This document shows positions 1-12,423 of a stretch of DNA of 64,000 bases, one piece after another (within the stretch, counting starts at the first letter, position 1; each line of letters opens with the position of its first letter). Under the pieces are notes generated by a model. The model saw only the letters and a list, made by a program, of their open reading frames with translations. It had not been told where the DNA came from and searched no databases. The position numbers and the translations under genes were made by a program. This DNA is from Siphonodentalium dalli (Eukaryota; Mollusca; Scaphopoda; Gadilida; Siphonodentaliidae): NCBI GenBank assembly GCA_032622095.1, contig CP136066.1:46348911-46412910 (forward strand), given 5' to 3'.

Positions 1-3000
1 CTATAACAAAACGGCTACCATGAAGTCTGCTTATCCCAATCCCAGATACAGGACGAGAGTAGGTACCGTAATTAAACTGAACAAATAGACACTGAATGAA
101 AAAAAAACCCCGATATTGGCCAAATGTATGAGTCGCATCCGGAGTAGGGCAGTAGGCCTACACTTTTTAATGCTATTTCGATGTACACTTTATTATAATA
201 GGAGAATGATGGTTTTGTTCAACTTTTAATGAAGTTAACAATTGTATAAGTATATATACCGTATAGTGATGCAATTATACCATATATCTTCCGAGTACCG
301 GTACCGGTATACACACAATTTCCCCGAGTCGGCGTCAGGGCCGCAGTATGTCATTTTTTGACACCATGACAAATGTGAGAACTGATTATGTTTCAGTGAA
401 TAAAATAATTACTTCATATCACCAATATATTTCTACAACTTGTTGAAAGTATAATACAACATTTTGTAGAAGTGGGTAATAAAGCATGATCTAACTCGGC
501 TACACTTTTTCTCATTCTGGCTTGGAGTACACGTTTTAAATAGTATATTTTCGAAGCAACAATTCTATTAAAAAGTATATGTTGATAATTTTTCGGTAAT
601 ATTTTTATTACATATGTAATAAATTGGCATAGTAGCATAACATTTAGCAAAAGAATTTAGTTTTTCCATAATATCTTCCAAGTACACATTTCCAACAGTC
701 GTGTTCGGGGTGGAGTACACGTTTTATTGACCATCATGAAACATTGAACTGCGCATGACAAACAGCATTAACATGTGGTGAAATATCGCTTCCGTAAACA
801 GACAGACAACAATTTCTTTTGCACAAATGACAAAAGTCTTTAATTTAGCTCATGAAGGCGCGGATTTCGGAACTTTTGGTGGAATCTTGTCTTTATTGTC
901 ACCATAATAAGAGAACCAAGCAGAATCTGCGACCAGGAGTCCTTTGTCGCCTGTAATTAGAAAAGGTATGAGCATCAGATCCGGCCACTACTGACGAGAT
1001 CTGAGTCTCATACATGTGTATATCATGTATGTGACTCAACTGGGTCTAGTCAATCCCCCTTCCAGGTAGATGTTTTATGTTATGCATAGCAATTTGAAAG
1101 CATGCGATATTTTAAAGGAAACAAGTTTTGTAACACAGCCTTACTACCATTTTCTGTTGTTAAATCTATGTATCATGGTTGCATGGATATATCGATATTC
1201 CGGAAGATTCGTCCATATAGATTAACGACCTTGATCAACGCAATGAACGCATATTGCATATAGATCTGACAGTCCTTTATTGAGGCAGTAGCGCAGTGTA
1301 AAACAAGTTTTAAAATATACAGCCTTACGGTTGTGGCATAGCCAGTAAATGGGTACCGTTACAGTATTCTCGACGCTACCTGACATGCCCGAGTATTTGG
1401 GGTCGATTAAATTTTGTGAGATATGACAATTATCCCAAGAAATATTGTCACTATAAAATGCTTAAATTTTCCATTCGTGTGGTTAAATCTATGAGTTTCC
1501 AACTTGAAATTTCCCGCTTCCATTGAACCACTCACATTTCTGTCATGGATGTAGAGGGAATCATATAGCATAATTATATCAGTTCAGTGTGAGATAAACA
1601 GAACCGCATATGTGTGTTACCTGTCAAGTGGGAAATGACATAGTCGTGATATGGCCTAGCGGCTGAAACGACGTTAAACCCTCAATCAAACAAAGTTACC
1701 TGTCAATAGCTTATGAGATGCATGCGATTTTGTGTATAATTATCTTTCGTACCAAGCGTGCGGTATTGATATAGTGGCAGGTGCGTCCGTATGCTTGCGA
1801 CATGCAATGTGATAACAGTCCACAAATCTGTTAATTGCTCCTATTAATTCATGGCTATTTCTTAATTTCACAGTGCGTTTCAGAGTTGTTGATATTCCCG
1901 GAAGTTTGTCCGTATGCATGCTTGCTACATGTAACAGAGTGTTCCACCAAATACACGTAACAGGGGTACGCGCCGTTCTGCTAAGTACGCTCACCCAACT
2001 ACTCTTGTGGATCTTAATAAGCATGCATGTATGCTTCTATGTCCACCCTGTACTCTTATACTTGTATGCTTAATTATGTTTTTAATTTGCTGCCCTATAT
2101 AGCAGGGGGGGGGGGGGGGTGAACAAAAATCTTCCGGCACGTAACCAACAAGCAATTTTTTCCGCAACTAAAAAAAAAAATTCCTGCTTGTTTTTTTAGT
2201 GTTTTGGCAATGGCTTGGGCTTCAAAACCACTTTGAATGAGCGAAATAATATAATTCTAACTTGTAAACTGACTGCAGGCAGTTATCGTGTTGTATTTTG
2301 TTGCAAATTTTGAAATCCAAGATGGCCGCTGGCAGCCATGTTTTTTTGGCCGAATGACCTCAAAATGACTCATTCCTATTTACATGTCCATGTTAACATC
2401 CATGATAAATAGTATGCACAGAAATTCATATACAGCTGTTTACAGTGAATTCCCCCCCCCCCCGCAAATCTCTGTTTTAGTGTTAAAAGGGGGGTGGGTG
2501 TCAAAATATGGTCGGAAAAAAACTGCCGAAAACGGAAAAAAAATTGGCGGTGGGGGTGGGTGGGTACAAAAAATGATCGAAAGGGAAAAAATGCCATACG
2601 TGCCTGAATTTTTTTTTCGACCCCCCCCCTGTATATAGTGTGTATTTGTGTCCGTATGTTTATTTAAACTGGGGTTGTCAGGCAGACTATATATACTAAA
2701 GGCCAATCAGAATGGATTATTTACTCAGATCAAGAAATGACGTTGCTGTTTGGTAAAACCTATTTTCGACAAAACATTTCTGAATTTGGGATATTTATAT
2801 GATTGACATAATAGAGCTTTCCAGGCTGACTTTATGCTATGTTGGGAATTGCTACCGTGTCGCCCCGTATACTCGTATCGACATTGGCAGAATTATCCAC
2901 CCTGTACTCTTATTCCGCACTGCATGTATGATGTATGCTTATTTAGACCCCGCGAGGGTACCTCCAATTTATGCACAGAAGCATTGGCAGCTCAGATTTG

Positions 3001-4256
3001 AATCATGCGCTGAAAGTGCTGGGATAAATTGATATTCCGTGACTATATGTACGATTACGAATATATCAATCGAAGTTGTAACATGGTATTTTAGTTTGAT
3101 GACACAGACATTTCTCCGAGTGGTCTAGCACATGTAGTACCATGTACGTAACATCCTATAATTATTGTAATATTGATCAATGTAACTTAATGATCAACTT
3201 GGTGGTTGCTCCATTACGTGTCACGTACGATCATATTAGGTTTACCACATGTGACTTGATTGACCAATGAAAACATTATTTCTCGGAGACACTCATTGAT
3301 ATGTTATCGCTAGTGCATGGGTAATCCGTGTTCTATTGTATTAGTGGTAATCGGTATCCTTTAAATAATCGCTCAGTGAGTACACCGCAACCGTTCGTGC
3401 ATTGTGTTATATGTCATCAATGGTTATCGTCTGTTCCAACAATTTAAGTTTTAAGATGTATTTCAAGGGTTGTCATGCAAAATCGCTGGAGTATTATATT
3501 GAATACCATTCTGATCAAACCCAATCACCCATCGGTAATGAGCACACGGGTATAATGTACTGTATTACAATACAGTGGTATATTGCACTTCACGCCTCCT
3601 GTGTACCTCCCATAACCTTGTACACTGTTCAACACGGCAATTGTAAATCTATAGTACAGGCACCAGGGGCCTATACTATAGAATACAATTTTTGTAATAG
3701 CAGGCTTATTTGAGCCGTACAGAAGGTGTCGAATACTATAGACCACTGTAATCTAACAGCGAACGCGATTTCTTGTAAATCACAAAAAGACGGCAAATCG
3801 AGTACTATCGACTACCGTTTGTTGAACGCACATCTAAACATTTGTGATTTCGTCAAGGGAAATTACTCTAATGATATATATGCGAATGATATGGCAGTGC
3901 ATATTTGTGTCAGTTGGTGAGTGATTTAGTTGATGTATAAAGGTACATTATGTGTGACTAGTTCCCGATAATTGGGTTATTTTGACCATGCACAATTGCG
4001 TACGGTGAAAATTCATTCCTTCGGTATTGTGTGGAATACTGGTTGCCATGTTGAGATATTTTATCCCACCTCGATTGCGTATATATAAAAGCGGAATATA
4101 TGGAATCCAATTCACGCGTGATGTTACACCCCACCCCAACCAATTCATATTTGAACCCCATGTCCCATGGCCGTAATCTTGCTCCGTCTATGTAATTATT
4201 ACTACAACAGCATACCAAGTCTCGTTCTCGTTGCGCATGTGACCAAAACATAGAAC
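1..4256. other. no gene recognised; AT-rich intergenic DNA
   Basis: Only short, unsupported frames. It holds a SINE tail (1641-1696), a G16-type run at 2104-2119, a C/G-rich stretch at 2449-2640 and one copy of the ATGGCCGCTGGCAGCCAT hairpin at about 2322-2341. I see no splice-flanked conserved coding segment. Confidence 0.5.
1641..1696 (+). mobile_element. SINE 3' tail fragment
   Basis: GTGATATGGCCTAGCGGCTG followed by AAACGACGTTAAACC and CAATCAAACAAAG. The same tail ends the fuller SINE at 11842-12156 (GATATGGCCGTAGTGGCTAA...AATCAATC). Only the 3' end is present here. Confidence 0.55.
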
Positions 4257-5283
4257 ATGGCGTATTCGTCGGACGAGGAATTAGAATTATTTCTGCATGA
4301 TGGAAATGCTCGCCGAGAACGTCTTTTTAAGGAACGTCGCTTTAATGTACGGGCGGAATACGAATTTCGAGAGAGGTACCGAGTGCCAGGAAGTGTGGTT
4401 GATTATTTAGTGGACAAAATAGGCGGCCACTTAGTTCCTGACGCGGACAATAGCAAGCCATTATCTCCAAGGGAGCAAATCCTAATCTTTCAACATTTCA
4501 TGGGAACAAATGCTTTTTACCATGTTATACAAGATTGTCATGGCGTTGGCAGATATATAACTGTTAAGCGAATCATCCACAAGGTAGCCCCTCTTGTCGT
4601 TGGCTTAGCACCAGAGACTATAAGATGGCCAGATGACACCATTGCTGTGGCAGAGAAGTTTTTTTTAGATGAGTGGGGTGCCCAGCATATGTGGGATCAT
4701 CGATGGCTCGCACATCAGAGTAATTCCTGCCAGTGTCGACGAAGCTGCATATGTCAATCGACACCACGTACACAGCCTGAATGTCGCGATCGTTTGTGGT
4801 CCCGATCTCGAAATATATTTCGCGACCACTCGAGCACCAGGAAGCTGGAATGATTCCCGTGTTGCTAGAGAATCGGCATTGTGGCGTGAATTTAATGACA
4901 GAGGCAGGAGACCATTTCCAGGAGCTGTCATTTTGGGGGATAGTGCATGCGTACGCTTGCACTGACTGGCTAATTACCCCCTTCACCGCAGAAGTCATGG
5001 CAGCGCATAAACGGTTCAACAAGGCGCATCGAAAAGCTAGGAACACGGTTGAACGGTGTTTTGGGGTTGTTAAAAATCGCTTTTATGTTCTGAGGACAAT
5101 CATGCGAGTGAGAGACATTTCAAGGGCATCATAATTACTCCATAATTTGTGTCTCAGTCATGGCGATGATGGCACATATTTAAACGCCCCCCCCCCCAGA
5201 CAGACATGCCTCAAGATGAAGATGTCAACGACGAAGTTGACAACATGGAGAGGCGCGACCAACTACCCCGGCTGTTCGAGTAG
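4257..5283 (+). pseudogene. PIF/Harbinger (HARBI1-like) DDE transposase, broken
   Basis: The N-terminal frame begins MAYSSDEELELFLHDG and runs to AEKFF near 4660. The nuclease core is read in the next frame (GVPSICGIIDGSHIRV, AYVNRHHVHSLNV, PGSWNDSR, AVILGDS). The end is in the third frame (YACTDWLITPF, KARNTVERCFGVVKNRF). The family's catalytic positions are visible: Asp of IDGSH, Asp of LGDS and Glu of VER. The lesions are a shift near 4672-4680 (G run), a 4-base shift near 4948-4953, an in-frame TAA at 5132-5134 followed by the conserved LLHNLCLSHGDD, and a C-run shift near 5190. A reading frame then ends at TAG 5281-5283. The total of about 342 codons fits the usual family length. It is convergent with its Myb-like partner at 5998-6693, the usual Harbinger layout. 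Some shifts fall in homopolymers and could be assembly errors. Confidence 0.85.
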
Positions 5284-5997
5284 AGTTGCCAGATTTGTGA
5301 TATACTCGTGGGCAACCCGTAAATGCGTATTATATGCATGTAATGAAGTAAAAAATATGTCTACCTGCATGTACATTTACTTATTTACTCTCCCATTATA
5401 CAATTTACAAATAAAGTCTGGGGCATAACATAAATTGACGTGGGGCAGCTACGTGGCCACACGGGATGTTTTGTGAGAGGGGATCCCATCCCTCAAATTT
5501 GTCAAAATATTTAATAGTTGGAAATGTCATGCCTGACACATTAGTTTGGAACCAAAAATAGATTGGATTTGTATACATAGTTTGATATTGGGGATTGTTA
5601 GGTGGACACCCTGAACATACACCTTATAACCACGTCCATGGGTGATGGGATGCGAATTTTACAAACCCTTAAAGGGATACAATACACTAAATCCGGCCAT
5701 GTATGGGACCATCTCCCTTTATACTCAACAAAACATATGCAACAAATGAATGAATCTGAGCCATTGATTAGTGCAAAATATACTCGTGTGCTCTATGAAC
5801 AATGCAAGCAACATGGTAATTATAATTAAAATGACTTTTTTACCGAGTCATAAACTCATTTGCATTTTAATTACCATGTTTTAATTACCATCGTGCGATT
5901 ACCATATATTGTTTACCTGGAGTTTCAGAAACTTAAACACAACACAAATATAAATCAACATTTTCTTCATAAACCTGTAAAGTAACGTCAATTTAGT
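5284..5997. other. spacer between convergent Harbinger genes
   Basis: Holds an AATAAA near 5410 that could end the transposase transcript, and a dispersed repeat at about 5660-5765 that recurs at 44255-44360 (shared TTTATACTCAACA...ATGCAACAAATG stretch). No coding signal. Confidence 0.4.
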
Positions 5998-6693
5998 TCA
6001 GTTGCTTAGTTTCTTGATATCCTCCAGTTGAAGTTTTAAAGCACGTATCTCAAGTTTTTTACAAATGTTCTTCAATCTCAGATTTTCTATTTCTAGGGTG
6101 AGTTTTCTTTTTTTTAGATTGATAAAGTCGTCGTTTAGTAGTTTGTCGATTCCTCTGACTTTGGCTTTCCCTTTCCCTTTAGCTGTCATGGTTGGTGGTG
6201 CCGGTGTTTCTGTGACGTTATTTGATGCACTAGCGTCCGATGTGCTAGGTGTCTGCGTGTCCTGCTGTTCACTATCAGGAATGTTCACATTTAAATTCGC
6301 CTGTGCCGCATCCGATGTCGACCCCATTATAACAGGCGTGTCTGGCACTGCCGTTGAGTTCAAAGCCGCCGAATCGCGTCCAATGCTATCCAGAATGACG
6401 TTATCGACGTCGCTGAGTGCTGCTGTTGAACCACCTTCTGTTCCGGTGCCGTTCTTCCCCTTCAAATACCTCGCTAATGTTGCCCGCTTGAGGTTCGGCC
6501 ACACAGTGTCTCTCAGTGTTTTCGCATCCGAAATTCTGGCATCAAGGGACCACATTCTATCAAACACTGTCTGCCATGTTTGCTCTTTAGATTTTCTGGT
6601 GATTGTGGGTGTAAATTTCCCAAAGAGAATGTCTTTTTTATCTCGTATCGCCTGTACGAGCATCATTTTTTGCTGGTTATTCAAGTTGACCAT
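5998..6693 (-). CDS. Harbinger-associated Myb/SANT-like DNA-binding protein
   Basis: An intact 231-codon frame starting at ATG 6693 (MVNLNNQQKMMLVQAIRDKK). Residues about 10-85 have the tryptophan spacing of the Myb/SANT/trihelix-like domain of Harbinger partner proteins (TWQTVF, MWSLD, TLRDTVWPNLKRATLARYLK). Residues about 90-175 are a low-complexity Ser/Thr/Ala linker, followed by a basic KGKGKAKVR patch. The C-terminus is a charged leucine-rich coiled coil (about 190-230). In Harbinger elements the partner binds the transposase, brings it into the nucleus and contacts the ends of the element. Here the partner is intact while the transposase is broken, so it could still act in trans or be newly inserted. 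No introns are seen. Confidence 0.75.
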   Translation of the reverse strand: MVNLNNQQKMMLVQAIRDKKDILFGKFTPTITRKSKEQTWQTVFDRMWSLDARISDAKTLRDTVWPNLKRATLARYLKGKNGTGTEGGSTAALSDVDNVILDSIGRDSAALNSTAVPDTPVIMGSTSDAAQANLNVNIPDSEQQDTQTPSTSDASASNNVTETPAPPTMTAKGKGKAKVRGIDKLLNDDFINLKKRKLTLEIENLRLKNICKKLEIRALKLQLEDIKKLSN

Positions 6694-6907
6694 AATTACA
6701 ACGTTGTTGCACAACTAAAGTTGACATTTTCCCACAATAAAAATCTAACACTGAATCAGGGTGCGGCAGTTTATGATAACACTATTGTCCAGAAAATACA
6801 CTCAAGTCTCGTGCATCAATGTGTTAAGCTACACGATCAGACACACATCTCAGTCGTGGGTCACTGCACTATACCCATTATATGCGAAAGTACACATATA
6901 GTACATG

Positions 6908-7156
6908 CACTCTAAGAAACAAGTGTAACCAATTGGTTCGTCATTGGTTTCCCACTTTGTCCCCAAATCAAGAACCAACTGGTTCTGCGTGGAACAGAGA
7001 ACCATTTGGTTTTTGATGAACCACTGACGAAAATCCAGACAAACAATCAGTTGGCTATTTGCGACATAGTTTGGTCTTCACAAATAAGCAAGCAAAAAAC
7101 CATTGGTTTTTCGTCATGCATAGTTTGGTTCTTCGGTCTCGTCCATCGGAAGAGTG
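6908..7156. repeat. small element-like cluster of AACCAnTTGGTT motifs
   Basis: Starts with CACTCTAAGAAAC and ends GGAAGAGTG, a 6-base terminal inversion. In between are about eight imperfect copies of the palindromic motif AGAACCAnTTGGTT (for example near 6932, 6972, 6999, 7099 and 7125). It may be a short non-autonomous transposon. The family is unknown. Confidence 0.35.
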
Positions 7157-7259
7157 TAGAGATGTTTAGAAATCGGATTCACCATTTGCAAGAAGACATT
7201 CAGCGCGAGGTGCCATATATAAACCGCTCCCTATATAACAGAGGGTGGATATGACCGCT

Positions 7260-8385
7260 GAGAGTTGAGTCAAAATCGTGTACATAGCATGTAGCAATCC
7301 AACCGAAATACGTGTGTCCATCTAACTTCCCAGATACCCCAAATATTTCAATATACATCTCTCCCAATCATTCTGATTATGATTATAACGTCTTCGCTGA
7401 AACGCTAGCACATATCGTATCCGTATACATTCAATTGAGAGCAGAGCAACGATCATTTGTGTACACTCAGTGGGACATCATAAACCGTATAGGTTGTACT
7501 CCATAGTATATGCGATACATCATTCACACGTGTGCAATGGCTAAATCCTAACAAGCCGGTGTGATGCTATAGTCATGCCGAATATGCTATATCCACATCA
7601 CAAGTATGGATATAGTTATGTTTCGAGACATCAAAGTCATTGTCCCCGGACAAAACGCACTGATCTGTTAGCTGTTGGAGCTGACGCCATCAAAGGACCA
7701 ATCAATGCCTCGAGGAAGACATATTGTGGGTTATCTTGGTCGTGTGTCTACGGTTATATAATGTACACGTTTCTTAACGGTTCGTCGAAAGAGGTCGGGA
7801 AACACGCCTACATGTTGCCCTTGAACTGGCAACATCAACTGTATATAGCAACTTATGATTGCCAAGAGTGGAACCTGATTTTTCTAGCTAGCTTTGGACG
7901 GGGACAGCGGCCGAAATATTAGAAGTGGGAACATCTAGACCTTAACAGTTGAACAGTTTGAGGTACCATGCAGCTGGATAAAATTCAACCCATGATGGTG
8001 GTGCGATGGCTGTTCTCGGACTTGATATTTTCGACCTGTGTCAAGATGCAATGCACTAGATACCATACACAGTGATAACAGACCATGCAGCGATGTCTAC
8101 GGTTATGTCTGCCACAAAAATGTACTGTGACGTCAAGCATGCAGAGGATCGCGGGAAAGACAGAGACAAACATAGCACTTTGACAGTATGGTGACCTATA
8201 TAATGCATCTACAAGCATGAACATTATTATAACATTCAAAATAATGAACAGAAATTTTCGACTGATCTTTCAAATGGAAACGGACAATAAAAGCCCACAA
8301 AATATAAAAAAAATCCCCTAATTTGCAGTATCGTGTCTCATTCTAGACTATTGTTTTTTTTAATATGGTGCCATCGATCTATATA
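7260..8385. other. no feature recognised
   Basis: Unannotated DNA between the Harbinger region and the 8.4-kb palindromic element. Both strands have only short frames with no recognisable domain. Confidence 0.4.
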
Positions 8386-8387
8386 TA

Positions 8388-8932
8388 GAGGATCTACAAC
8401 GATTTCCAAGTTTATAGCGAAATTTACAAAACGAGACCAGTAAATTAGGTCTGGACCGAGCCTTTGACGATGTCTATACCTAATTTACTGGACGAGTTTT
8501 GTAAATTCCACTATAAACTGTGGAGGAGTTGTTGATTATATTTATTACATGATCCAGAACCTGGACAAAACATACTTAAATCAACAAATGGGACACGAAA
8601 CTAACATCGGCTTCTATAAAGCATGCGATGGCGTTTCATGTATCCATGCGTTGTTTGCCCGCGTATATAAATAGTCCCAGATAAATAAAACATCTTTGGC
8701 GTACTTAATGGCGTATATGTAATGACAACTTTTAAAATTCTTCATTCATTACAGTTTGTTGGAAAAAATATTGGAGACATAGTGTTTTGAGACGTATATA
8801 GCATATGGAACGTAAACAGACGACACCGGAAGTCAAAGGTCATCTGGAACGATTTCCTGGTTTAATATCACAATATATAGAATGGGTTTATTTAATGGAA
8901 TAAGGCTATGATCATGTAATAAATAAATCGAT
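8388..8932 (+). mobile_element. palindromic-headed dispersed element, copy 1
   Basis: Begins AGAGGATCTACAACGA and carries a long inverted repeat: the left arm runs through TTTACAAAACGAGACCAGTA (about 8390-8446) and the right arm through TACTGGACGAGTTTTGTAAA (about 8478-8540). The whole 545-bp stretch, including the non-palindromic part after the hairpin, matches 28107-28640. It looks like a dispersed non-autonomous element. Confidence 0.6.
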
Positions 8933-9279
8933 GTTATCAGGATCATAAACAAATCAATGTGTGTAAAATACAATTATTTATTATATAATTACATGCATTA
9001 AGGGTTTCTTGAGCGTTTTTGTACTCGTTGTTATCCAGACCATATAACACCATCTGAATCTTAACGAATGAAGGGGGACTGTATTTATAGTTTCCACTCG
9101 AGTGCCATACACTCAATAGCGATGGAATAAAGGGGATATTTTTCACGTTATTTGTATTCTATGTCACTGAATTGCACTCGAATTCTGTATCTGGTGGGGT
9201 CAATATATTACTACTTATATTTACATTCATTTAATGCAACGGATAAACGGATCGTCAATAAAATTGGACAATAATTTGT

Positions 9280-9910
9280 CTATACAAGGGGGGTGGGGTC
9301 AGGACAAAATTTCCGGACACCATGCGCTAATTGTTTTCACCACCCCCTAATTTTTATTTTATCCGATTCTGAGATAGGGACATACCCGCGCCAAACTGAT
9401 TCAAATGACAATTTTGCTCAGTTTTCCTGTTCGTATCCGACCAATGTTCGGTATCATGATTATAGATTATCTTATATACCAAAAAGACTGTATAGTTTCA
9501 AAACAACTCTCCAATAAATATGGGCTATAGGCTGTGCTGGTGGATTGACATTTGAAATCCAAGATGGCTGCTGGTGGCCATGTTTGTTTAAACAACTTTT
9601 GGGGGGAAATGGAGGTCACCTCGAAGATAAAATATGAAGTTTGGTGACGATTGGATGAGAAATGTGACCTGTAATGTGCGCTAAAGGATTTTGTCACACA
9701 AAGAGTAAAATCCAAACTGGCCGCTGGCCGCTGTGTTTTCTTTTACAAAATTCGGGGGGGGGGGTGGTAGGTACCTATCGAGAGGTCACGGAAGAAGGAT
9801 AAGCTATGCAGGGTGTGTTAAAGGATTTAGTGATGCAAAGAGTAAAATCCAAGATGGCTGGCAGCGGGCATATTTTTCACATCTAGAGGTGATCCCAGAC
9901 CCATATACCG
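9280..9910. repeat. tandem-like cluster with AAATCCAAGATGGC units
   Basis: Three spaced copies of AAATCCAAGATGGC/AAATCCAAACTGGC-type units (about 9556, 9709 and 9845), each near an ATGGCCGCTGG-type hairpin, plus G-rich runs at 9289-9299 and 9755-9764. The same unit occurs at 2.3, 18.9, 39.6 and 39.75 kb. No gene is seen. Confidence 0.45.
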
Positions 9911-9919
9911 AACATCATT

Positions 9920-10523
9920 GAAATCGGTCAAAGTTTGTTTTAACACCTTTGTTTTATTTTATTATGTTTTTATGAATAGTCTATTTGTATTTTAAAAGTT
10001 CAGTGAAGAGTTTACAATTATTTGAAGAATTTATTATTGTGTTATGTTTTCATTTATATCAGGTTGAATAAACGATTTTCAATATAACTGATTAAATCGG
10101 AGCCTTTTCATGTCAATGTGCATTGTTACATCCTTGATGAAAACATTTATCAACCTGACCTTTTTATTTCCCATTGGTGTCATACCTCACTATTAGCTGA
10201 TGGTGAACTCAAACCGCCTGCCAAGAGTTAAGTGCTTACATATTACATAATAAAAGCATTCTTGAAACCTTTTGTTCCATTATTTTGAAGAAAAATGACT
10301 CTAGGAACAAATTTACAGGGCCAGGAAAAAATGTGTAAGCCGGGCTGCTGACTCACCCACCACCCCCGCCTATTGTTCGGAAAAAAAACATTGCAGACCC
10401 ACCTAGTCTACAAGGAAATATTTGGGCACTTTATTTTTACTAAAAGAGCAACAAATAACATTGCCTCTCTTTTGTGTCGTCTGCTTGGATCAGTGTGAGG
10501 CTCCATACGGGACTGTGCTATAA
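9920..10523. other. no feature recognised
   Basis: AT-rich, with no coding or RNA gene signal. Confidence 0.35.
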
Positions 10524-11400
10524 CCCTTTCATGATGGGAGCTGCTCTGGTGCAACATTAAAGCCTTGTGCCAATGCATATATATATAATCTAGGTCGCCT
10601 CGCATATATAAGAGAATGCATTGGCTTAATAATGTTTCATCATTTTTTATAATTTTGTCCTACATGTACATTCTTTAATCACAACATTTTTTTTAACATA
10701 ACAAAGGTAAGTCGATAGGCGAAAACTCTTTATTTGATATTGATTAATAACGAAACTACATGTAAGAAAAAACTCCATCTATTTTATATGTACGTGCTGG
10801 TGATAGTTTTACAGAATTTTAGCAAATTTACTTATTTTCACATTTACCCTCCGCGGGTGTCGTTGCAATGTATGTTCATATAAAACGAGCACAATGCTTT
10901 CCACTGAAGCTTCTTGAAATATTGCTAAAAACCCTGTCCCAATGCATTATCTTATAAATATATGTGAGTCTCCCACAGGGAGCCTTTCATATATAAGATA
11001 ATTCATAATTGGCGTAACAATATTACCTTGACCTGTAAGCCAGTGCATTCTCTTCTATATCAGAGGCTCCCTGTGTGAGACTCGCATCAATATATAAGAG
11101 AATGCACAGCCACAGGGACGATAACGTTGCACTAGTACAGATCCAGTCATGAAATGGTTAACGTTTCCATGACTGTAGTTTCCTGAAATGATGAGAAAAC
11201 CATATACTAATGCATTATCTTATATATGTGATTCTCGCATATGGAGACTCGCATATATAAGAGAATACATTGGCCTAACAATATTTACATTGACCTTGTG
11301 AAGCCAGTGCATTCTCCTATATATTCACGGCTCCATGTAAGATAATGCACTGGCACATTATAATTAATGCTGCACATGCGCAGCTCCCGATATGAAAGGG
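10524..11400. mobile_element. piggyBac-like non-autonomous element (877 bp)
   Basis: Left end CCCTTTCATGATGGGAGCTG; the right end is the inverse, CAGCTCCCGATATGAAAGGG, followed by TTAA at 11401-11404. The left flank is TATAA, a degraded TTAA. The interior contains several modules ending GCATTCTCTTATAT. TTAA target sites and CCCTTT termini are typical of piggyBac elements. Shorter relatives are at 45159-45421 and 51911. It encodes no protein. Confidence 0.6.
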
Positions 11401-11404
11401 TTAA

Positions 11405-11840
11405 GAATCGTTATCGAAACTGAACTTAGGGTCATGAACATAATTCGAAGTAGATTAGTAGAATACTCATCGTTGTTTTGTCCTACACAGTACATGGTTC
11501 CATCTTGGTTATAAGGAGAAGGTGACCATAGCGGGGTTGTATATCTTTTATCCGAATTGTGACCACGAATAAAGCGACATGTAAATACACTGAAAAACTA
11601 AATTGTTGATATTCGACACAAAAGAGTAGCATTTATACTCTGTTATGGATACAATTTGATCCAATTCTTTAAAGTGTAGCCATTGCATATGCGTAGAGTA
11701 AATATTTACACAATTTATCTAGGTGCAGCTACATTTTTATATCGTTGAATTTTACTTTAATACACTTTATTGTATCACATGAACCAGGCCTCATACCTTT
11801 TAGTAAGACACACGTCTAGAATTGGCACGCACAATGACGT
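11405..11840. other. no feature recognised
   Basis: Sequence between the piggyBac-like element and the SINE, with no coding signal. Confidence 0.35.
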
Positions 11841-11841
11841 A

Positions 11842-12156
11842 TGATTTATTGATTGACTGATTGGGGTTTATTGTCGCTTTAGCCACTACGGCCATATCAC
11901 GACATTGCCAGTTTTAGTGGTGGAGGAAATCCGCACACTTGCGACTAATCTAACAGTGATTTCAATGGCTGATAAACTCGTCAACCATGTGCGGCAAACC
12001 ACCGGCCATCGGCGAGTAACTGGTAACTCCACCAGATAACGATTTCGAGTTACAAAGTCCATGATGGAAACATGTGGATTTGAACCCTAATCGCCAGCGC
12101 TGGAGGGCGAAACGGCTTGGAGTTACACCCCTAACCGATTGAGCCACCGAGGCCCC
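11842..12156 (-). mobile_element. tRNA-derived SINE
   Basis: Read on the minus strand, the head is GGGCCTCGGTGGCTCAATCG, with a pol III A-box (TGGCTCAATCGG, about 12138-12149) and a B-box (GGTTCAAATCC, 12076-12087). The body follows, then a tail GATATGGCCGTAGTGGCTAA with AATCAATCAATAAAT at about 11842. The spacing between the boxes fits a tRNA-like head. It is not a functional tRNA gene, because no clean cloverleaf closes after the B-box. Confidence 0.7.
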
Positions 12157-12423
12157 TTCACAAGGACGTAAGAGGTTAGCGCAATTATAGCGATCATTCG
12201 AATGCACTACAGTTTAGCTGCCATTATACATTATACCAAAATACAATAACTGATTTACGGGGGTCAATTATCGATAAGCTGTCGGAAAGTGTAGTCCGGT
12301 TCAAAGGCACCGGCGCGCGCCCCAAATGTTCGATATTCCTACGCGTCAATGTTAACAGCTGATCTAATTTAACTGGTTGCTATATAAACAAAACAATTTT
12401 ATCTTTAGTTTTGATAAGGAAAT

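Noticed and set aside
2376..2706. Three overlapping frames on both strands
   Set aside because: Driven by poly(C)/poly(G) and poly(A) tracts; peptides are proline/glycine runs.
4618..5046. 142-codon minus-strand frame
   Set aside because: Antisense shadow of the Harbinger transposase core.
6065..6718. 217-codon open frame on the plus strand
   Set aside because: It is the antisense shadow of the Myb/SANT-like gene, whose minus-strand frame has clear domains.
12070..12156. A functional tRNA gene
   Set aside because: A and B boxes are present, but there is no convincing cloverleaf or 3' acceptor, and a SINE body and tail follow.
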